Shown: positions 48,854 to 56,805 of the stretch, in pieces
Numbering within the stretch: the first letter of the stretch is position 1
How the letters are laid out: every line of letters begins with the position of its first letter
NCBI RefSeq assembly: GCF_023156385.1
Contig: NZ_JAKZAK010000006.1
Location: forward strand, 124,001-188,000
DNA from: Marinobacter xestospongiae
GTDB taxonomy: Bacteria; Pseudomonadota; Gammaproteobacteria; Pseudomonadales; Oleiphilaceae
DNA: 64,000 nucleotides
Direction of reading: 5' to 3'
The notes under the pieces: generated by a model
The model's input: the letters and a program-made list of their open reading frames with translations, nothing else
What the model was told of the DNA's origin: nothing
Databases searched by the model: none
Translations under genes and position numbers: made by a program

Positions 48854-49844
48854 GTGCGACCAGCGCGTCGATATGGCCGGGCTCGCTGTTCAGTGCGGGG
48901 ATGTAGCGGAAGGACTCGCCACCCGCTTCCAGGAAGTACTCCCGGTTTTCTTCGTCAATTTCCTCAATGGTCTCCAGGCAGTCCGCCGAGAATCCCGGGC
49001 AGAACACGTCCACGCTTCGCACGCCCTGTCCGGGTAGCGATTTGAGCGTCTCATCGGTATAGGGCTTGAGCCACTCTTCGCGGCCAAACCGTGACTGGAA
49101 GGTGGTGAGGTAATCCCCGGTTTCAAGCCCAAGGCGTTCGGCCAACAGCCGTGATGTCTTGTGGCATTCGCAGTGATAGGGGTCGCCGTTCTTCAGGTAG
49201 CGCAGCGGAACACCGTGGTAGGACAGCATCAGCTTGTCGCTGCGGCCATGAGCCTGCCAGTGCGCCTCAATGTGAGCAGCCATCGCCTCGATGTACGGCG
49301 GAAAGTCGTGGTAGTGGGAGACAAACCTCAGATCTGGCAGCCGACGGCGGGCGACAAAGTCCGCGGCCAGGGCGTCAAAGGTAGAGGCGGAGGTGGAGGC
49401 GGAATACTGAGGGTACAGCGGCAGCACCAGAAGCTTGCGCACGCCTTTGGCTTCCATCCGGTCCAGCGCCTGAGCAATCGAGGGTTCGCCGTAGCGCATG
49501 GCAAAGTCCACCACCAGATCGTCGCCGTAACGGGCCTGCAGTACCGCCCGGATGCTTTTGCATTGCTTTTCGGTGTGGAGCATCAGCGGTGACCCTTCGC
49601 TGGTCCAGACTTTCTTGTAGGCTTCGGCCGAGCGGGATGGCCGAATACGCAGGATCACACCATGCAGAATGAACCACCAGATCAGTCGCGGCACTTCCAC
49701 CACCCGGGGGTCTGCCAGAAACTCCGCCAGGTATCGACGCAGGGCGGGTGTGGTGGGGGCATCCGGCGTCCCCAGGTTGGTAATCAGAACCCCAAGCCGC
49801 TCAGGCTGGCCATGAGTGAAGTGATCGACACCTTTGTATTGCAT
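48753..49844 (-). CDS. hemH: Ferrochelatase
   Basis: A 363-residue enzyme that inserts iron into protoporphyrin IX to make haem. The active-site histidine is in LMLSYHGVPLRY and the conserved acids in CPGFSADCLETIEEI. The N-terminus has LGVLITNLGTPDAPT. ATG 49844 (MQYKGVDHF) is used rather than a TTG eight codons upstream. The Gln-rich tail (QLLQDQAQQAQALG) is unusual but harmless. It lies at the end of the persulfide-operon block, 100 bases after its last gene. Confidence 0.95.
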   Translation of the reverse strand: MQYKGVDHFTHGQPERLGVLITNLGTPDAPTTPALRRYLAEFLADPRVVEVPRLIWWFILHGVILRIRPSRSAEAYKKVWTSEGSPLMLHTEKQCKSIRAVLQARYGDDLVVDFAMRYGEPSIAQALDRMEAKGVRKLLVLPLYPQYSASTSASTFDALAADFVARRRLPDLRFVSHYHDFPPYIEAMAAHIEAHWQAHGRSDKLMLSYHGVPLRYLKNGDPYHCECHKTSRLLAERLGLETGDYLTTFQSRFGREEWLKPYTDETLKSLPGQGVRSVDVFCPGFSADCLETIEEIDEENREYFLEAGGESFRYIPALNSEPGHIDALVALIEQNLQGWPRPDNREQLLQDQAQQAQALGAEN

Positions 49845-49944
49845 GAAATGAGAGTTCCTTTGGCGCAAATGACAACTGGTGGAATACGGGGCCGCAGCCG
49901 ATAGAGATCAGTCGGCGGATGCAGCCCGGGCAGGGCAGTCGGTG

Positions 49945-50355
49945 CTACAGCAGCCGATACTTCAGGCCGGAAAGGTCATAGCCGGCATTGAGTGCCTTGA
50001 GCAGGATGATGTCTGCAGGCAGTTCCCCGGCATGGCTGAGGGCCCACAGGGCGCAGCAACGGGTGCCACTACGGCAGAACGCAAGCACAGGTTTTTGGGC
50101 ATCCCGGTAATGGTGGCCGAACGCCTCGACGTCCTGATCCTGGATATTGCCGGACTGAACCGGCTGATAGATCCAGTCCAGACCATGCTCACGGGCGAGC
50201 GCGGCAATTTCGTCCATCTCCGGCTGCCCCATCTCCTCATGATCCGGACGGTTGGCGATCAGCGTCTTAAATCCCAGACGCGCGGCCTCTGCCACGTCTT
50301 CCGGCTGAATCTGCGGTGCTACCGAGATGTCGTCGTCTATCTTTCTTGGGTCCAT
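49945..50355 (-). CDS. TIGR01244-type phosphatase/rhodanese-like protein
   Basis: A 136-residue DUF442 protein. DISVAPQIQPEDVAEAARLGFKTLIANRPDHEE is the family signature, and the catalytic loop is CRSGTR, the six-residue form (Cys-x4-Arg) of rhodaneses. In bigR operons this domain is often fused to an ETHE1-type persulfide dioxygenase (Blh); here the dioxygenase half is absent. The start is ATG 50355 (MDPRKIDDD). It is in line with the two transporter genes and the sensor. Probably handles persulfide sulfur. Confidence 0.85.
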   Translation of the reverse strand: MDPRKIDDDISVAPQIQPEDVAEAARLGFKTLIANRPDHEEMGQPEMDEIAALAREHGLDWIYQPVQSGNIQDQDVEAFGHHYRDAQKPVLAFCRSGTRCCALWALSHAGELPADIILLKALNAGYDLSGLKYRLL

Positions 50356-50404
50356 GCAGCAGGTCCTCTGGGCATCATGTTTCCGACACGGTTGATCAAC
50401 TATT

Positions 50405-50839
50405 CTATCCGGCCCGCCGGGGTGTGCGCCAACGTTCAAGCAATTCAAACAGTGCCATACCGGCGACCATCGCCGCCACAAACACCGCAGCCTTGGGAAT
50501 ACCGGCGCCAAGAGCCACCAGGGCCGGGCCGGGGCAGAAGCCGGCAACGCCCCAACCGACGCCGAAGGTCAGACTGCCCAATACCAGACGACGGTCCGGG
50601 CGGACTGCTGTCGGCAGCTGGAACTCGCGACCAAATACCGGTGCCGACTGTCGCTTCACCAGAGCAAACGCGACACTGGCGACTGCAATGGCCCCCACCA
50701 TGACCAGCGCGAGGGACGGGTCCCAGGCACCGGCAAGGTCGAGGAAGGACAGCACCTTGTCCGGGTTTGCCATGCCGGAGGCGATCAGCCCAAGCCCAAA
50801 GACCAGCCCGGCCAGAAACGACGTGATCCAGAGTTTCAT
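50405..50839 (-). CDS. YeeE/YedE family half-transporter (second half)
   Basis: A 144-residue membrane protein with four helices. SGMANPDKVLSFLDLAGAWDPSLALVM and the motif GWGVAGFCPGPAL are typical of the YeeE/YedE (sulfur transporter) C-terminal half, with Cys and Pro at the pore. It starts three bases after the first-half gene stops, so the two probably form one heteromeric transporter of thiosulfate or sulfane sulfur. Confidence 0.88.
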   Translation of the reverse strand: MKLWITSFLAGLVFGLGLIASGMANPDKVLSFLDLAGAWDPSLALVMVGAIAVASVAFALVKRQSAPVFGREFQLPTAVRPDRRLVLGSLTFGVGWGVAGFCPGPALVALGAGIPKAAVFVAAMVAGMALFELLERWRTPRRAG

Positions 50840-50842
50840 CGA

Positions 50843-51280
50843 TTAGCCCCCCACAACGTGTCGAATCAGGTAGACGGTGCCAAAGCCGGCGGCCATAAAG
50901 CTCAGCGTGGCGATCAGCGACCGGGGCGACAGCCGCGACAGCCCGCACACGCCATGACCGCTGGTGCAGCCGGAGCCATAGCGGGTGCCAACCCCAACCA
51001 GTAATCCCGCTACCACCAGGGTGGCGTAGTCGGCCTCGATCACCGCAGTGGGCAGGGCGGCAACCAGCATCCACAGCCAGGGAGCGAGGAACAGGCCGGC
51101 CAGAAAGGCCAGGCGCCAGCCGGCGTCGCGACGATTGCCGACAAGCAGGCCACCGAGGATGCCGCTTATGCCGGCAATGCGACCGTTGAGCAGCAACAGC
51201 AGGCCTGCCGCGCCACCAATCATTACGCCCCCCAACAAGGCCGACAGGGGCGTAAAGGAGGCCCAGTCAATGGTGATCAT
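50843..51280 (-). CDS. YeeE/YedE family half-transporter (first half)
   Basis: A 145-residue membrane protein with four helices and the hallmark [20 protein letters not shown] (about residues 97-116), whose cysteines are proposed to relay sulfur in the family (as shown for the full-length thiosulfate transporter). Its ATG overlaps the regulator's stop by four bases (ATGA). It pairs with the next gene. Confidence 0.9.
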   Translation of the reverse strand: MITIDWASFTPLSALLGGVMIGGAAGLLLLLNGRIAGISGILGGLLVGNRRDAGWRLAFLAGLFLAPWLWMLVAALPTAVIEADYATLVVAGLLVGVGTRYGSGCTSGHGVCGLSRLSPRSLIATLSFMAAGFGTVYLIRHVVGG

Positions 51281-51705
51281 TTCATGTCTCCAATGGTCTC
51301 ATCCGGTTGTTCATCCGGGCCTTGGGGCCGGCAGAACAGTTCGTAAAGCTGGCCGAGCAGAGCCTCGACCCGGGGATCGGCCAGACGGTAGAACACCTGC
51401 TTGCCGGCGCGCCGGGGCGCGATCAGCCCTTCCCGGCGCAACACCCCCAGTTGCTGGGACAGCGACGGCTGGCCGATGCCGGTTCGCAGTTCCAGATCAC
51501 TGACGCTGGCTTCGCCCTCCGTCAGTTGGCAGAGCAACAGCAGGCGATCACGGTTGGCCAGGGACTTCAGAAACAGACTGGCCTGTTCCGCCGACTGCAG
51601 CATGGCGTCCTGATTAATGTAGTGTTCAGGACAGTGATCAAGACGGTGATCAGAGCTGTGGTCAGAATGGCAATCAGGGTCGCTATCAGGGTTGCGATCA
51701 AGCAT
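51277..51705 (-). CDS. bigR: ArsR-family persulfide sensor (BigR/SqrR-like) with Asp/His-rich N-terminus
   Basis: A 142-residue winged-helix repressor. Two cysteines, C59 ([10 protein letters not shown]) and C125 (YELFCRPQ), are 66 residues apart, the same spacing as the persulfide-sensing pair of SqrR and BigR, which form a tetrasulfide on oxidation. Residues 1-34 are an added Asp/His/Ser tail with two more cysteines ([18 protein letters not shown]). ATG 51705 has a GGAGAG site; ATG 51603 is an alternative start that would remove the tail. It probably represses its own operon with the YeeE/YedE genes. Confidence 0.86.
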   Translation of the reverse strand: MLDRNPDSDPDCHSDHSSDHRLDHCPEHYINQDAMLQSAEQASLFLKSLANRDRLLLLCQLTEGEASVSDLELRTGIGQPSLSQQLGVLRREGLIAPRRAGKQVFYRLADPRVEALLGQLYELFCRPQGPDEQPDETIGDMK

Positions 51706-51755
51706 GGGCGCTCTCCGGTCAATCCGCAGCGGACCAATGGGCAGCCCGCAGTGTC

Positions 51756-51789
51756 AATATACTATTATACAATATATTAAAGTGTATAT
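51756..51789 (-). promoter_or_regulatory. Candidate operator of the persulfide-sensor operon
   Basis: AATATA (51756-51761) and TATATT (51773-51778) form an inverted repeat, and ATATAC with GTATAT (51784-51789) forms a wider one. This AT-rich stretch in GC-rich DNA, about 50 bases before the ATG 51705, fits an ArsR-type operator overlapping the promoter. BigR operators elsewhere are also AT-rich inverted repeats. Confidence 0.5.
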
Positions 51790-51803
51790 CGTTTTGCCGG
51801 CGG

Positions 51804-51830
51804 AAAAAAGCCCGGCACTGATGGCCGGGC
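51804..51830 (-). terminator. Intrinsic terminator of the candidate small RNA
   Basis: On the minus strand GCCCGGC (51824-51830) pairs with GCCGGGC (51810-51816) and is followed by six T (51804-51809). It has no protein gene upstream on that strand, which is what revealed the small RNA. Confidence 0.85.
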
Positions 51831-51894
51831 AGAGGCGTGCGAGTAGTATCCATGAAAGACTTCCAGACAAACCGGCATCAGCAGGGATACCGGT
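51804..51894 (-). ncRNA. Candidate small RNA, about 91 nt
   Basis: A predicted transcript on the minus strand with its own promoter and terminator and no coding content. The 5' end forms a hairpin with 9-bp arms, ACCGGTATC and GATGCCGGT (51871-51894, one G:U pair, 6-nt loop). An unpaired linker with GGA motifs (about 51831-51870) follows. The 3' end is a GC-rich terminator. It lies alone between the sensor and phasin genes. I cannot match it to a named family. Confidence 0.6.
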
Positions 51895-51900
51895 ATAGGA

Positions 51901-51928
51901 AGTATTGACGAAATTTTACACAGTTCAA
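51901..51928 (-). promoter_or_regulatory. Promoter of the candidate small RNA
   Basis: On the minus strand TTGAAC (51923-51928) and AATACT (51901-51906), spacing 16. The predicted start, an A at about 51894, coincides with the base of the 5' hairpin. Confidence 0.6.
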
Positions 51929-52110
51929 GGTGGTTTCACGGCTGTTTGAGTTCATTTCGTCATATTGAACCAATGCTTATAGCAACCGTTCCTGATTACG
52001 CTTTTTTGACTCCGCTCAGGCCGCTAAGACACTGAATTTCTGACAACACTGCGATACAATGAGAACGCTGCACAACAACACCCAAGCCCCTTGCGCCCGA
52101 GGTTTTACCG

Positions 52111-52524
52111 ATGTCTGAACACGACGATCACAAGCCAGAAACCGATCCCCAGCTGCATGGTAAGATCAAGGACTCGGCCCGGCAGATCTGGCTGGCCGGT
52201 CTCGGTGCCTACACCAAGGCGGAAGAGGATGCCGGCAAGTTTTTTGATCGACTGGTACAGGAAGGCGAACAGCTTGAGAGCAAAACCCGTGGCGTGGTTG
52301 AGAAACACGTGAAGTCGGTGGAAGACCGGGTCGAAGACGTTCGGGAAAAAGCCACCGGTACCTGGGACAAGCTGGAAAACCTGTTTGACCAGCGGGTCTC
52401 CGGCGCACTGCGCCGGCTTGGTATTCATCGCCGGGAGGAAATCGAACTGCTTGAAAAGCGCATCGACGCGCTGGAGTCGGAGCTCCGTGAACTGCGGGGC
52501 GAGCCGCGGTCAGAAGAAGAGTAG
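52111..52524 (+). CDS. Phasin (PhaI/PhaF-type polyhydroxyalkanoate granule protein)
   Basis: A 137-residue amphipathic helical protein. QIWLAGLGAYTKAEEDAGKFFDRLVQEGE (about residues 25-53) is the phasin signature, followed by heptad-like coil and a C-terminal leucine-zipper-like part (EIELLEKRIDALESELREL). Phasins coat polyhydroxyalkanoate granules. No synthase gene is in view. A possible -10 box TACAAT lies at 52055-52060. It converges with a TetR-type gene. Confidence 0.87.
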   Translation: MSEHDDHKPETDPQLHGKIKDSARQIWLAGLGAYTKAEEDAGKFFDRLVQEGEQLESKTRGVVEKHVKSVEDRVEDVREKATGTWDKLENLFDQRVSGALRRLGIHRREEIELLEKRIDALESELRELRGEPRSEEE

Positions 52525-52543
52525 GGGAATTTCAATGCGCCGA

Positions 52544-52559
52544 GCCGGCTCTTGCCGGC
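52544..52559. terminator. Hairpin between phasin and TetR genes
   Basis: GCCGGC (52544-52549) and GCCGGC (52554-52559) form a self-complementary 6-bp stem with a 4-nt loop between the convergent genes. There is no U-run, so its efficiency is uncertain. Confidence 0.4.
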
Positions 52560-52567
52560 GGTCATGC

Positions 52568-53200
52568 CTACCAGTAATCCTGGCTGATCAGCGCCATCTG
52601 TTCACGTTCTGCTTCGCCCAGGTAGGGCATCAGCAGGTGCAGCATCTGGTAAACCCCACGCCCCGGGTTTACCGAGTCCCGATCTTCAAGATGTGAAAGG
52701 GTGTCGTAACTACTCCAATAACAGCAAGTTAGCGTCAACTGCTCACAAAGTGCATCAAGCTGGGGCCCCGGCAGTGCCACCATCTTCTGGCGCTGGAGAC
52801 TGGCGCACAGGGTCTGAAAGGCCCGCTTCTTGGCCGCCAGAATACGGCGGAATCTGGCCTGCAGGGCATCGTAACGGGACAGCACGTTAACCAGGTCCTG
52901 GTACAGAAAGCGGTAACGCGCCACCGCCTCAAACAGCAGATGCAGGAAGATGCCCAGCTGGTCCAGCGATACCTCCACATCGTCCGGCACCGCCAGCAGG
53001 TCCTGCATTTCCAGTTCAAACTGGTCAAACAGTTCGGCGACAATGTCGCCCTTGCTCTTGAAGTGGTAGTAAAGGTTGCCGGGGCTGATTTCCAGTTCGT
53101 CGGAAATCAGCAGGGTCGTCACGTTGGGTTCCCCCACCGAGTTGAACAACACCAGACTGGTGCTGAGAATGCGATCCCGGGTCTTGACCTTTTTCTTCAT
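52568..53200 (-). CDS. TetR family transcriptional regulator
   Basis: A 210-residue regulator. The helix-turn-helix is in TRDRILSTSLVLFNSVGEPNV and ISDELEISPGNLYYHFKSKGD (residues about 7-55). The C-terminal domain, with YRFLYQDLVNVLSRYDALQARF, resembles a widespread Pseudomonas TetR group often near fatty-acid or polyhydroxyalkanoate genes. Its target may be the neighbouring phasin, but the genes are convergent, so this is a guess. Four cysteines cluster near LCEQLTLTCCYW. Confidence 0.86.
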   Translation of the reverse strand: MKKKVKTRDRILSTSLVLFNSVGEPNVTTLLISDELEISPGNLYYHFKSKGDIVAELFDQFELEMQDLLAVPDDVEVSLDQLGIFLHLLFEAVARYRFLYQDLVNVLSRYDALQARFRRILAAKKRAFQTLCASLQRQKMVALPGPQLDALCEQLTLTCCYWSSYDTLSHLEDRDSVNPGRGVYQMLHLLMPYLGEAEREQMALISQDYW

Positions 53201-53224
53201 GGTGGCGCGATCGGCCCTCCGTCC

Positions 53225-54037
53225 CTAGATATCAATCCGCGCCCACACCGGACAATGATCAGACGGACGCTCCATCCCGCGGATTTCGTAGGACACGCCG
53301 GCCTCAACCGCCTTATCCAGCAACCCGGCACTCGCCATGATCAGGTCGATACGCAGGCCCCGCTTGGGGTCCCGTTCAAAGCCGCGGCTGCGGTAGTCAA
53401 ACCAGCTGAAGGTGTCCGCTTCCTCAGGATGAAGGTGGCGGAACACGTCGGTCAGCCCGCGAGACTCAACCTGTGACAGCCACTCGCGCTCCTCCGGCAG
53501 GAAGCTGGTCTTGCCCTCCCGCAGCCAGCGCTTGGCGTTGGCATCGCCAATGCCGATATCCCGGTCGGTGGGGGAGATGTTCATGTCGCCCATCACCACG
53601 ATCTGGCGGTTGTCTCCACCGATATCGTCGAGGTATTGCATCAGGTCGGCGTAAAATTTGCGCTTGGCCGGAAACTTGGTCTCATGACTGCGGTTCTCCC
53701 CCTGGGGGAAATAGCCGTTGATCACCGTCAGGGTCTGGTCACCAACCTCAAAGTCCGCCGCTACAAACCGGCGCTGGGCGTCCTCGTCATCCCAGGGGTA
53801 TCCCTTCTGCACCGAAGCCGGCGCCTGACGGGACAGCAGGGCAACGCCATAGTGGGTTTTCTGGCCATGGAAGTGAACGTGATAGCCCATGGCCTCCACT
53901 TCCGCCCGGGGAAACGCGTCGTCCGCCACCTTGGTCTCCTGCAGACCAATCACGTCCGGCTGGAAGGTGTCGATAACAGCCTGCAACTGATGCAACCGGG
54001 TACGGATGCTGTTGACGTTGAACGATACAAACATCAT
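53225..54037 (-). CDS. xthA: Exodeoxyribonuclease III (AP endonuclease)
   Basis: A 270-residue EEP-fold nuclease of base-excision repair. [19 protein letters not shown] and [10 protein letters not shown] (Glu near residue 36) and [13 protein letters not shown] (Asp/Asn metal site) are present; [12 protein letters not shown] holds the final catalytic histidine. ATG 54037 or 54034 can start it. It lies head-to-tail after the TetR gene and away from the lipid operon. Confidence 0.95.
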   Translation of the reverse strand: MMFVSFNVNSIRTRLHQLQAVIDTFQPDVIGLQETKVADDAFPRAEVEAMGYHVHFHGQKTHYGVALLSRQAPASVQKGYPWDDEDAQRRFVAADFEVGDQTLTVINGYFPQGENRSHETKFPAKRKFYADLMQYLDDIGGDNRQIVVMGDMNISPTDRDIGIGDANAKRWLREGKTSFLPEEREWLSQVESRGLTDVFRHLHPEEADTFSWFDYRSRGFERDPKRGLRIDLIMASAGLLDKAVEAGVSYEIRGMERPSDHCPVWARIDI

Positions 54038-54068
54038 GGGCGAATACTCAACTGACTCATAGGGTTAG

Positions 54069-54087
54069 GGGGCTTTGAGACAGCCCC
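54069..54087 (-). other. Hairpin downstream of the lipid operon
   Basis: GGGGCT (54069-54074) and AGCCCC (54082-54087) form a 6-bp stem with 7-nt loop, about 110 bases after the last gene of the lipid operon. There is no U-run. It may be a weak transcription end or nothing. Confidence 0.35.
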
Positions 54088-54196
54088 GTCAAATATCGCC
54101 CGAGTCTAACACAGAAAGCCCGGAGCGGATGTGGCACGGTCTACGGCAATCGGGGCGAAAGTGTCAGTTGCGAGTCGGCCGAGGCCAGAGCGGGCG

Positions 54197-54982
54197 TTAT
54201 TGAGGGGAAAGCAGGGGGCAGGCGGGCTGGGTTGTCACCTGGTAGCGGATGTCCGCTTCATGGTTCTGGTCCCGGGTGCGGGGAATGTTGGTCAGGCCGG
54301 CATAGTGCACCAGGGCGCCGGTGCGGTCGTAGCCCAGCACAATCGGATCGACCAGCAGTCTCATCATCAGCCCGCTGGGCCGGATGGTGACCGCCAGGTG
54401 ATAGTCATTGCCCGGCTCGGGCTCCAGCTCAAAGCCATAGTGCTCGCCCCGGGACGGCGCCAGAAACCGGAAAGGCACCGATTCGCCGTTTAACAGGGTC
54501 GACCAGTGTTGCCGAACCAGGTGGTCAAAGCCGGCATCAACCACCACGGCGTCGCTGATTTCGACTCTGGCGGTCTCAAGCTTCCCGCGCTCACGGGATT
54601 CAACCCGGAGTTCCCCGTTGCCACCGGATGTAATCACCAGGGACTGCTGCCACGATGGCAGCTCAAATCTCACCTCCGGCTGGGTCAGCCGTCCGGGGTA
54701 GGTCAGCTGCTTGCTACCGATGGTTTTGCCACTGCCAACATCGACATAGTGCACCTCGTGCTGCTCCGGCCGGAACCGGCCCTGAAGGCATTGGCCGCGC
54801 ACCTGGTGCTGCTCTTCATAGACCGGCTGCCCCGACCCGGCGTAGGCGGTGCCGGTAAAGCGGAATTGCTCTTGCGCTGTCGCTGGTCCTGTCACCAGTG
54901 CCAGCGCCGCTGCAGCGGCCGCCGCCACCTTACGGACAGGCGGGACAGACTGAGGACGTGGTCGATAGTCGACCGCGGTCAT
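54197..54982 (-). CDS. Secreted protein of unknown function, last gene of the lipid operon
   Basis: A 261-residue protein with a signal peptide (hydrophobic core about residues 19-36, VAAAAAAALALVTGPATA, cut before QEQF). The mature part is beta-rich, with RFTGTAYAGSGQPVYEEQHQ and VDPIVLGYDRTGALVHYAGL. It resembles periplasmic lipid-binding-type domains of unknown function (for example DUF3108), but I cannot assign a family. Its ATG overlaps the DUF2878 stop by four bases, so it belongs to the operon. Confidence 0.72.
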   Translation of the reverse strand: MTAVDYRPRPQSVPPVRKVAAAAAAALALVTGPATAQEQFRFTGTAYAGSGQPVYEEQHQVRGQCLQGRFRPEQHEVHYVDVGSGKTIGSKQLTYPGRLTQPEVRFELPSWQQSLVITSGGNGELRVESRERGKLETARVEISDAVVVDAGFDHLVRQHWSTLLNGESVPFRFLAPSRGEHYGFELEPEPGNDYHLAVTIRPSGLMMRLLVDPIVLGYDRTGALVHYAGLTNIPRTRDQNHEADIRYQVTTQPACPLLSPQ

Positions 54983-55518
54983 GAGGTCTCTCCCGCTGCC
55001 AGCGCCCCGAACCAGCGGTTGCGAAGCTGGATCAGCAGTGGAAACACCAGCAGCCAGCCCAGCGCGATGAAGGCCAGCGACATCGGCTGCAGCCTGACGG
55101 CATCAAGCTGGCTTGCCGACCAGTACGCCAACGGGCCGGCAATGGGAGCGAGCAGCCAGGGCAGCCAGCGGTGGTCAGCCACCCACGCCAGGGAGTGATT
55201 GATGGTGGTCAGGAACAGCGACCACAGCAACACCAGCCATAACGGAATCCATGCCGCATCCAGTGCGCCGGTTGCCGGCTGCAGGATACCGAGTTGCCAC
55301 CACAGCCCGTCCAGTAGTGAACCTGCGACGGTACCGAGAGCTATGTATCCCAGCTCCAGCGCCGGCCGGTGACTGACCAGCAGCAGATGAAGCACCACCA
55401 GCGCCACAGCCACCAGCACCGCCAGATGGTTGGTGCCGATAACGCACACCAGCCAACCGGCCTGGAACAGCACAAAGTTGGTGAACAGACGCCAAGGACG
55501 GGATCGGATGTGGCTCAT
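54979..55518 (-). CDS. DUF2878 membrane protein
   Basis: A 179-residue protein with about five helices. NFVLFQAGWLVCVIGTNHLAVL near the N-terminus and PLWLVLLWSLFLTTINHSLAWV in the middle are typical of DUF2878. The family is repeatedly found with Cfa-like, DUF1365 and amine oxidase genes; its job is unknown. It abuts cfa with no gap and overlaps the last gene by four bases. Confidence 0.85.
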   Translation of the reverse strand: MSHIRSRPWRLFTNFVLFQAGWLVCVIGTNHLAVLVAVALVVLHLLLVSHRPALELGYIALGTVAGSLLDGLWWQLGILQPATGALDAAWIPLWLVLLWSLFLTTINHSLAWVADHRWLPWLLAPIAGPLAYWSASQLDAVRLQPMSLAFIALGWLLVFPLLIQLRNRWFGALAAGETS

Positions 55519-56805
55519 TCAGACTCCGACCGGCTTCTCCAGCTGGATCTGGGCGACACCGACGGTCCGCTCCGAGAATCCAGCCTCGCAGTAGGCGAAA
55601 TAGAACTGCCACAGCCGGCGGAACCGCTGGTCATAGCCAAGCGCCTCTAGGCGGTCGCTGTGGGCGATAAAGCGCTGGCACCAGTCAGCCAGCGTGCGGG
55701 CATAGTCCGGGGTCAGATCCTCCACGTGTGAGAGCACCAGATCGCTACGCCGCCGTACCGAGCCCAGGATGGCTCCGAACGACGGGATAAAGCTGCCCGG
55801 GAAGATGAAGCGCTGGATAAAATCCACATTTTTCAACGCCCGTTGATAACGCTGCTCCGGCATGTTGATGGCCTGAATCAGTGCTTGGCCACCGGGCTTG
55901 AGCAGTTGATCAATCTTGGCCAGATAGCTGTCCAGATACTGCGGGCCCACCGCCTCGATCATTTCAATCGACACCAGCTTGTCGAACTGGCCGGCAAGGT
56001 CACGGTAGTCATCGAACAACAGGGTGATGCGATCCGCCAGAGCTTCTTCTTCAACCCGCGCCTTTGCCAGCGCCAGCTGCTGTTCGGAGATGGTCGTCGT
56101 AGTGACTCGACAGCCATAGTGCTTCGCTGCGTGGATAGCAAAGCCACCCCAGCCGGTGCCGATCTCCACCACATGATCGTCGGGCCCGAGATCCAGCTTG
56201 CGGCAGATCAGGTCCAGCTTGTGCACCGCCGCTTCCTCCAGCGAGGCCTGCTCATGGGGGTACTTGGCGGAGGAGTACATCATGGTCGGGTCGAGGAAGG
56301 TCTCGAACAACTCGTTGCCCAGATCGTAATGAGCCTGGATGTTCTTGCGGGAGCCCGTGGGGGTATTGCGATTGAGCCAGTGCAGGCCTTTCAGCAGCGG
56401 CTTTGAGATCCAGGCGAAGCGATCTTCGAACCGATTCATCCGGTCGACGTTACGGGCGAAGAACCGCAGCAGACTGGTAAGATCCGGTGTGTCCCAGTCG
56501 CCGGCAACAAACGCTTCAGCCGCTCCGATGCTGCCGCCGGTGACCAGATCGGTCCAGGTGCTGGCATCGTGCACCACCATCTCTGCGGCGGGATAGCGGG
56601 CATCGCCATCTCCCAATACCACGTCCGCCCGGCCAGGCTCCCGAATCCTCAGCACACCGTTACCCAGGGCGCCCAACTGGGCCAGCACCAGCTTGCGGGT
56701 GAGCTGGGTAGCGGCACCGCCACCATCGCGTGATGACGCGGCATCACCGTTCGAGTTGCCATTCCCGGTCTGTGAGACGGTATTTGCTGATTCTAGGTTC
56801 GCCAT
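55519..56805 (-). CDS. cfa: Cyclopropane-fatty-acyl-phospholipid synthase-like methyltransferase
   Basis: A 428-residue SAM-dependent lipid methyltransferase. Motif I is VVEIGTGWGGFAIHAA (about residues 212-227), followed by TTTTISEQQLALAKARV. The N-terminal part has LRFFARNVDRMNRFEDRFAW and the substrate region includes QAHYDLGNELFETFLDPTMMYS, a Cfa hallmark. It could make cyclopropane or other methyl-branched or methyl-furan-type acyl chains. Residues 1-32 are a Gly/Asn/Ser-rich extension. It overlaps the DUF1365 gene by 13 bases. Confidence 0.93.
   Translation of the reverse strand: MANLESANTVSQTGNGNSNGDAASSRDGGGAATQLTRKLVLAQLGALGNGVLRIREPGRADVVLGDGDARYPAAEMVVHDASTWTDLVTGGSIGAAEAFVAGDWDTPDLTSLLRFFARNVDRMNRFEDRFAWISKPLLKGLHWLNRNTPTGSRKNIQAHYDLGNELFETFLDPTMMYSSAKYPHEQASLEEAAVHKLDLICRKLDLGPDDHVVEIGTGWGGFAIHAAKHYGCRVTTTTISEQQLALAKARVEEEALADRITLLFDDYRDLAGQFDKLVSIEMIEAVGPQYLDSYLAKIDQLLKPGGQALIQAINMPEQRYQRALKNVDFIQRFIFPGSFIPSFGAILGSVRRRSDLVLSHVEDLTPDYARTLADWCQRFIAHSDRLEALGYDQRFRRLWQFYFAYCEAGFSERTVGVAQIQLEKPVGV

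Noticed and set aside
51852..51908. An 18-codon plus-strand ORF across the small RNA region
   Set aside because: No ribosome site and no conservation argument; the minus-strand promoter, hairpin and terminator explain the region better.
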